DNA of 26,158 bases from Anthoceros angustus (lineage: Eukaryota > Streptophyta > Anthocerotopsida > Anthocerotales > Anthocerotaceae): NCBI GenBank assembly GCA_010909165.1, contig VJWM01000381.1, forward strand, positions 1 to 26,158. The letters are read 5' to 3'. The notes beneath the pieces were generated by a model. That model was given only the letters and a program-made list of their open reading frames with translations, did not search any database and was not told the DNA's origin. Positions 19,851-26,158 of this stretch are shown in pieces. The first letter of the stretch is position 1. Every line of letters begins with the position of its first letter. Position numbers and translations under genes: made by a program.

Positions 19851-21698
19851 GTACACAGAATAGAAGGTAGCTACACTTGAGTTGTCCTCACGCTCGGGCC
19901 TAGTTCTTATGCTTCCTGCATTGATTAATAAAGCAAGCATGCACGATGATATGCCGTGATGCACATGTCGTGCATTGTCCATTGTCGCGTTGAAGGTGGA
20001 GTCTACATTTCCATCGCCTAATGAGCGGAAGATGGGAGATGACCATGCAAGGGAGGAGATGAATCACCCAAGGCTCTTGGCGTGTGAGTCACCTCCACCC
20101 AAGGCAGTCGAGAGAAGCGTGCACGGGCTGCGAGCTACGTCGGAGTTTAGAGGCCCTGTTACTCTCCTGCGGCCCGACTCTGCGACCAAACATGCGGATC
20201 TAAGCTCGTCGCCATGCGCGGCCCGCGTGTCACCGTGCGTTGTCGACATATGCGACAAGATGTCGATTGGGTGGCGGGATCGACAACCGGTCGTCATACC
20301 CGCCTATCACCGATGCGGTACACCGGCCGCTCACGTGGCGGTGGTGGCGGGAAAAACCCACGATGGGTAGCGCAGTGGAGAGGAAGCAATGGGCTTGCGG
20401 AAGTGCGACGGCGTGTGCGACTTGTCACGCCAGCGTGTCATCCGATTGGTGTGCATGGGAACGGCCGTGACGACCGCATAACCGGGCATTTGCGAATGGG
20501 GCATCGTTGGAGGCGAGCATGCGGTAGCAGCGGCGGGCGCTACGAGGGCGGCGTTGTGGAACCCGATACTTTCGAAACGTCTAGTACTTGCGTGCACGCA
20601 TTTCGAGCTCAGACCCTACTCATGATCCTCCAATCTTGTTTACGGCGGGAAGAGTCTTGTGTTTTGGAAGGCGGAGGAGAAGATCTCGAGACATGAGGAG
20701 CGGGTTGAAGGACTCCTAACTTGGGCGCAAGAGTATGAAGGCAGTGAGGATGGTTCCCCTTACGAGGAGGCCTGACACGGGGTAGGTGGTGGGGACGTGG
20801 GAGAGGAAGTCGGTGAGGAGGACCTAGAGGCCATCACTTGGAGGCGTTTTGAGGCAGCCGGAGGAAAAGTGCCCGAACGAGCCTTGTGTGCAAGCTTTCT
20901 TGAACATTATGCCAACTCTTACAGCCGATGTCTTTGAAGGCATGATTAAGGTGCAGGGTGACAAGTTCTTTGAGGCAACTAAATGCAGTGTGAGGCAGCC
21001 ACCTTGTCAAGGCGCACATGCGGATGAGTGTGCAATTTTTGCGTCCTCACCCGATCGACAAGTCGGGGTTCCACAAAAGGGTTAATGAGGTGGTTCGAGG
21101 TAAATTTGTTGAAGCCATACACTCCATTCGATCTCGCTTCGTCTTTGAGATGGTGGATCTTTGTCTAGAGGTCTTTCAGACGGTCACTGTGATTTCATCC
21201 ATCACATGCACATTTGTGCTCGGCGCTAACTTCAAGTGTTGAAGAGAGTCAAGGTTGTCTGCGCAAATGCGGAAAGGAGGGACCCATGATCGAGATTTGA
21301 GACTTGGAGTGCAGGCATGGGCCGAGTGCGTTGATTCGGAGTTCGAGGCGGACGCGGCAATGGTGTTTGGCCTCGCCCTCAGCGAGCCAAACAGGAGGCT
21401 CGGATGAAGAAGCGATGGTGGTGGGTGCAATCCATATGGCGGGTGGCGCCAGACCTCCATAAGGCCTTCAAGACCCGGTGGGGGTTCTTCCACAAAAGGT
21501 GAAGAGGGGCGGTGCGGCGTGCAGTGTTGATGCCATCAAGCTTATAGGGATACATGAAGAAGCGCATGAAAACAATTTGGAGGCGGTTTGTAGAACACGT
21601 GCATTTCTAGCCATTCGGTTCTTACAAGGGTTCTTCTCATTTCATGTGTGCATGGCGCTCATTTCCGCTCTCGTCCTCGAGATCCGCTAGAGTTTTTC
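19851..21698. other. Unassigned stretch between CACTA transposase and second repeat unit
   Basis: No known domain on either strand. Plus frames 19975-20370, 20214-20696, 20849-21085 and 21018-21242 overlap in different frames. Pieces such as NEVVRGKFVEAIHSIRSRFV look protein-like but match nothing I know. No CACTA right terminus (TAGTAGTG end) is seen before the second repeat unit begins near 21699. Confidence 0.35.
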
Positions 21699-23984
21699 CT
21701 GACCTTCTCGACTTGGCCTTCTCGTCGGACTCCATGGCTTCAATTGCCATTTGGTCCTCCTCTCCTCTGTCATTTCTTGGGCTTTGACTTCCTCGACATG
21801 TGCCACAAGGAGGCTGCTAGCTCTAGCCCCTTCAAATTCACACAGTGAGTGTCTCACAAGCACTCAGAATTGTCTGGGGTCCTAATTCCACCCTGTTGCC
21901 CTCTTCTTTGAAATTTCCGGCTCCTGCGCTCCCTTAGACCATCGGGTGGGGTCTCTAATCGCCCCATCCGCCTTCCTCAGGCCTTGAGGTAATGGCGGCC
22001 TAGGCGCCTTGGCTCGTGCCCCTCCTTCCCTTCCCTACCGTGGTGCTTGCCCTACCGTGATACTACTCCCCAGTGGTAGGCTAGCGCCTACCGCGGTAGT
22101 GCCTCCACCTCTGGGTGACTACCTCCCTGGGGTGCTGCGGGTGCCTCTCGCTTCAGCACAAATGAGATGGTGGGGACTCCCCCACCCTTGGGGCATCACC
22201 CCTCCGTTGGTAGTCCTCCTCTCATGAACTACCATTCCTCGGTTCACATTCCTCTCCTCCCCTTGCCTTGCTCTTGTGGGAAAAGCTTCCCACTCGGCAA
22301 CCTCGTTGCCTCTACATCCCCTCCGCCCTTGGCCACAGCACGATTGGAGGTCGACCTCCCCTTGTCTTCCTCAATGCAAAGCAAAGGCCTTTCCAGGATT
22401 TGGGAGGTGAATTATCTCCAGAAGGATGCCAACATCCCTCAACTCCTTGCTTGTGAGAAGTCCCTCGTTTCCCACAAATGCACCAAATAGGTGCTGAGGC
22501 AGCAGTTGTGGCCCTCTTCATCTGATTCGGCTAGGAGCTTCTCCACCATGGTGGATGATGCTTCATATATGATTGTCCCCAATCAAACCTTGGCTCCATT
22601 GAAATCTTCCATAAAAGCTGGAGGAAGTTGGTCTTGAAATAAGGCGTCCAGATTTGGTAATTCACCAACTAACACAATCTTATGCAAGAGCCTCCCTTGA
22701 CTCCTTATCTTTGTCAGTTTTCCGGCCCGTTCTTGGCATGGGCCTTCACTCCCCATCCATCATGTCGAGGATCTCCTAGCGGAATTTCCGGAGGGCGTCC
22801 TCTTTCCTCCATTCGTCCTCTCGAGGAGAGCAATTCGAGCTCTCCTCCTCGGGTCTCCAGCACACACAGCCGAATGCTCCTTACGGTCCGGCGGGATCGT
22901 TCGAGCATTCCTTTCGACAGTGCGGCAAGGCGCCTACGATTGATGGAGATTGGTGAAGCACTCCTCAATCAACTCGAGGTAGTGTAGGCCCATTGGCGGC
23001 CATACACCCATCCCATTGGATGTTATCCTCCTCGCCCATTGCAGAAAATCAACCAGCGGGGTTAAATTTGCCCGGTAAACGAGTAAATTGGGGCATTACA
23101 AGCTTGCCTCCCCACAGCGTGGCGCTTCTGTTGGCTTCTGGCCCTTTCCTCCTCTCGAGGAGGAACCCTTGTATGATTCCTTTCCTTACCTTTTCTGCTT
23201 TCGGGGCATGGTGCGATTTTTCTCCAAATGCTTCAAGGGAAGTTACTCTTCCAATTTTGGCGACCCAGGAGTCTTGCTTCAACACTCCTTCTCTTGAGCC
23301 GGAAACAAAACCACACAATTCCCACGTTAGGCTTGGCGTAGCTTTCCTGTCACCACTTTTCCTCATGATTCTCCTTCGGTGGCTGGCGGTGGCCTTGATT
23401 CCTCTTTCTCCGTTCACAATTTGCTCCACCTCGCGCCTTCAATCTCTTCAATCTCACACGTGCTAGGCACCTCAACCCATTGGCTCCGCCCTTGTGCCAG
23501 TCGGCACTCGTGCTCCTTCACGATTTGAGTCCCCACCTTGGTGTGCAGGCCTCGAGTCTGCCTCCTCTTCTCCTTCGCTAAGGTTTCCTCTCTTTTTCTT
23601 GTACTTTGTGGTAGAAAACCGGGACTTAGATCCTCCCACTATAAGCGGCCACACTTATCCCACTATCGCCCGTCGTTGGGTTTCGTCCCATGGGACTTGT
23701 GTGAAAGTTCGAGGCCTTGCGATGGCCGTGCTACTGCGGATACACAACTTCTCGACCTCCCTAAGCAGGCAAGGCGCCTCTACTCACCCTCTTCTGAGCC
23801 GGTGCACCACCTTTGCCCGAGAAAATCACCAATCCTCGACCTACACGACACACGCTTGTGGCCTTAGCGGGAGCCTATCACGGGCGCCAGGGACCCCAGT
23901 CCACACGATTTCGTCCCTACTTCTAAGACCACTCTTCTCCCACTCGGGGCTCTTTTACTTGCAGTTGGGATTAGTCCCTTAGGC
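21699..23984 (-). mobile_element. LTR retroelement, copy B (partial)
   Basis: Interior from 21699 to 23608 followed by the LTR fragment at 23609-23984. It matches copy A closely, including RTKWQL on the minus strand (about 21735-21755), the CTACCGCGGTAG palindrome (22088-22099) and shared blocks such as CACTCGGCAACCT and CTTGCTTGTGAGAAGTCC. The 3' LTR and about 1.4 kb of adjacent interior present in copy A are absent here. Confidence 0.65.
23609..23984 (-). repeat. 5' LTR fragment, copy B
   Basis: Begins TGGTAGAAAACCGGG, matches 12734-13101 and 8422-8790, and ends at TTAGGC immediately before CACTAC at 23985. Confidence 0.75.
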
Positions 23985-24935
23985 CACTACTACAATGCAT
24001 TAGGATTTATGACGGCTAGAAATGGCGTCAATTTCCGTCATAAATCCGACTCTAGACACAAGCGGTAGTCGAGCGATTCGGATGCTTAGTAGCAGGATGA
24101 GTAAATGGCCAGCGGTCGGCGTCATATTTGACTGCGGTCACATGTCCACGTGGGTGGTTTGCCGCCACCTTCCTTATTGCCTAGTGCCGAGGCGGCCTCA
24201 CTCGCTTGTGCTCGGACATTACGGACCGCAAAGGCGACACAGTTTTCCAAATGTCATTTCCAGCAGCGGATCTCGATCGGTGGGCAGCGGCCCCAACACG
24301 ATGTACAGGCCGACGGAAGGGACCTGCCCGATCGCGATGACGGGTTCACTTGTGGTCGTGCATTCTCAAGCATGAAAGCGATTGGACCATAGACATAGTC
24401 TCGGGTCTAGCGGACGGTGAAGTGGCAACACTTGCACTTCCCCTCATGAAGCGATGCGATGGTCTCAATCTGCACAGACTCACCAGGCTGATATTCGCAA
24501 CAAAAATGCGGCGAGAATGACAAATCGGAAGTCCTTGAGGAACACGGTCCGCAGGTTGGGCACGTTCTTTCGATCTACGGGCAAAAAAACAATCCCTTCT
24601 GATTCGGGTAGCGGTAAACAAGTTTGTAGAGTTCGCGATTCGCGAGGTCCGGTTCGCCGTTACTAATCAACTCAATCAAGGGGCCATGACAATAACTTGA
24701 CAACACCCGTCGAGCTGAAATTTGGCTTGCTCGACTTGCACCCACACAATGGCCTGACCTTCCCCTCCCTCAATGCAATAGCAAGCCAGACGATCAAATT
24801 GCCGCCCCAAACATGGCCTCCTTCGTTGGTCGAGACAGTAGCACACCATATACTCATATCATTATAAACAAAGCGGGCGCATTGCGTGGCCAAAGATGCG
24901 GTCGAGATCCTTCTTCAAAATTGAAATGTCCCCAA
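23985..24935 (+). mobile_element. CACTA element left end, copy B
   Basis: Starts CACTACTACAATGCATTAGG at 23985 and matches copy A to 24935. No transposase domain is visible to the window end, so only the left part may be present or the element may be deleted internally. Confidence 0.75.
24003..24047. repeat. Perfect CACTA subterminal hairpin
   Basis: GGATTTATGACGG (24003-24015) and CCGTCATAAATCC (24035-24047) are exact reverse complements over 13 bases with a 19-base loop. Hairpins of the form GACGG...CCGTC just inside the terminus are common in plant CACTA elements, where subterminal repeats bind transposase. Confidence 0.9.
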
Positions 24936-25580
24936 TTTGAGTAGTGACACAGTGTTCGCAATTATATGACACCACATGGAATCGCCATTGGCCTCTGTGA
25001 TGGATCGGTCTCCATGGTCACAGGATGTCGGTGATCCATACCTCGAGGCTGGTGTGGCGGTTGGTAAGTCGCCCTCATTGATTGAGGTGGCCGACTTCCG
25101 AGTGGCTTGCACTGGTAAGCTTCATCCACATACCAATAGTCCCACATGGCGGTGTCCACATGATTTACGCGTAGGTAGTGTGCATTCGGTGGTCGTTTGA
25201 TGACAAATTGAGCAATAACATACGCCTCACAAACTCTTGTGCGCCTTCAAAATTTTCATGTGTTCTCAGTAGAGCCAATACAAGATCTGACAATCTCGGT
25301 CCAAAGACCACACGGACCCCAAAAGCTCTGCTCGGTCACTTCTCCCCACTCCTCGATGGTCCGCTCTGAGCTCCCATACCTGCCTCCTAATCCACTCCAA
25401 GGCAGCGATCTGCTGGAGTCATCCCAGCGATCCGATCGTCCCTCTCAAGATGTAGCGGCATCATACGAGATGGGCGACTCCGGACACCAAGCGGAGCTGG
25501 GAATTCGTCCCCTTGGATCTTGGGAGCAGGCTCAAGTAGCCCGCCTGACCGTGTTCAAATGTTGTGCACGACTAGAGTTT
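24936..25580. other. Unassigned stretch
   Basis: No homology to copy A beyond 24935 and no recognisable domain. The plus frame 25239-25586 (115 codons) is open but S, P and Q rich and unrecognised. Confidence 0.35.
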
Positions 25581-25630
25581 GGCTAACTATGGTTAGTTGC
25601 CCCTAGGTTAGTCACTCGCTCTAACTAACC
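25581..25630. repeat. Cluster of CTAAC/GTTAG inverted repeats
   Basis: CTAAC at 25583, GGTTAGT at 25591-25597, GGTTAG at 25607-25612 and CTAACTAACC at 25621-25630 give several overlapping small hairpins, including a perfect GGTTAGT/ACTAACC pair. Confidence 0.6.
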
Positions 25631-25876
25631 TCTTGTTCTAGCTAGCCCTCGTGCTCTCGGCTACCATGTATGCCACGGCCTTGGCGAGATCACTTGGCTC
25701 GGTCACGGTGTCTACCATAGCACGGCAATTGACTATGTCCTTCACGGTGGAGCTTGCTCAATCCCCGTGATCCTCCCTTCATCCATCTAAAAACTTCCCT
25801 ACGTAACCTTTTGCCCTTGGTCCCCAAATTGTCTCGTGTTTTGCCAAAACTTAGCTGACCAAACTTTTCCGTTCCA

Positions 25877-25907
25877 CAAACTTTTAAAAGCTTGTTTGAA
25901 AAGTTTG
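25877..25907. repeat. AT-rich 9-bp hairpin
   Basis: CAAACTTTT (25877-25885) and AAAAGTTTG (25899-25907) are exact reverse complements with a 13-base loop. The hairpin sits in an AT-rich tract at the right edge that differs from the GC-rich DNA to its left. Confidence 0.7.
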
Positions 25908-25923
25908 ACAAAGTGCTTCTTTG

Positions 25924-26133
25924 TCCTCTTGATAAACCGTAGAATCAAGTTATATCTTTTACGATTATGATGACCTTAAACAATTCCAATCACTTGGAGA
26001 TACAAGTCACAAGAACTTGTTCGCAACTAATTTAAAGAGAAGGCCAAAATTGCTCAAAATCATCTCACAAGATCTCTTCTATCTCGTATATGCGTTAGGT
26101 CATCGTAAAAGATGCAGACTTTGGTCAAGAGGA
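25924..26133. repeat. Imperfect long inverted repeat at the right edge
   Basis: Three collinear complementary blocks pair across about 120 bases: TCCTCTTGA (25924-25932) with TCAAGAGGA (26125-26133), ATCTTTTACGAT (25954-25965) with ATCGTAAAAGAT (26102-26113), and ATGACCT (25970-25976) with AGGTCAT (26097-26103). Order and spacing are conserved, so this is a real inverted repeat. It could be a MITE, an LTR secondary structure or a small RNA hairpin; the window ends 25 bases later. Confidence 0.75.
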
Positions 26134-26158
26134 TCATTGAAACAAATTTTTGCAATTG

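Larger units (their letters stand above)
21699..24935 (+). repeat. Direct repeat unit, copy B
   Basis: Second copy of 10853-14075 in the same orientation, about 10.85-10.88 kb downstream. It includes the partial retroelement interior (21699-23608), the partial LTR (23609-23984) and the CACTA left end (23985-24935). Similarity ends at TTGAAATGTCCCCAA (24935). Confidence 0.9.

Noticed and set aside
19851-21698. CACTA right terminus just before the second repeat unit
   Set aside because: I looked for the reverse complement of the left end (CCTAATGCATTGTAGTAGTG) and found no match.
24022-24375. 117-codon plus-strand frame in CACTA copy B as a gene
   Set aside because: The corresponding frame in copy A is broken and the protein matches nothing; the frame appears to be chance.
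1-26158. CRISPR array, bacterial operons, phage or toxin-antitoxin systems
   Set aside because: No regularly spaced repeats, no ribosome-binding-site-led gene clusters, and plant-specific transposon domains throughout.

Overview
This window is repeat-rich nuclear DNA from a land plant, probably one with a large genome. I find no intact host gene. The plant assignment rests on CACTA (En/Spm) transposase remnants carrying both DUF4218 and DUF4216 domains, on Ty1/copia polyprotein fragments of plant type, and on a SINA-like RING gene fragment. Nearly all reading frames are broken by stops and small indels. The one long intact frame is a copia reverse transcriptase.

Layout. 1-2304: 5' half of a minus-strand copia element (putative LTR, gag, protease, integrase) running off the left edge. 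2305-6900: mostly unassigned, with a degenerate SINA-like fragment (about 4440-4825, minus) and a short CATG...CCAAGGA repeat array (5930-6105). 6940-8040: minus-strand CACTA transposase remnant with DUF4216 and DUF4218. 8422-13101: LTR retroelement, probably minus strand, with a 3' LTR at 8422-9393, a decayed interior, and a 5' LTR interrupted at 13102 by a CACTA element. 13102 onward: that plus-strand CACTA element, with terminus and subterminal region to about 14075, then a copia insertion (14806-17072, minus; RT/RNase H plus 3' LTR), then DUF4218 and DUF4216 remnants on the plus strand at 18660-19680. 21699-24935: second copy of 10853-14075, again the LTR element with CACTA inserted at the same site. 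24936-26158: unassigned, ending in AT-rich inverted repeats.

How the parts relate. The history readable here is nested. An LTR element was invaded by a CACTA element, the LTR-CACTA junction was duplicated so that it appears twice about 10.9 kb apart in the same orientation, and a copia element later inserted beside one copy. The LTR at 8422-9393 keeps the uninterrupted sequence and marks the insertion point. I found no new defence, metabolic or regulatory system. The most unusual features are the duplicated nested junction, its patchy divergence (near-identical blocks separated by indel-rich GC blocks), a perfect subterminal hairpin at one CACTA end, and the SINA-like fragment near a CACTA remnant.
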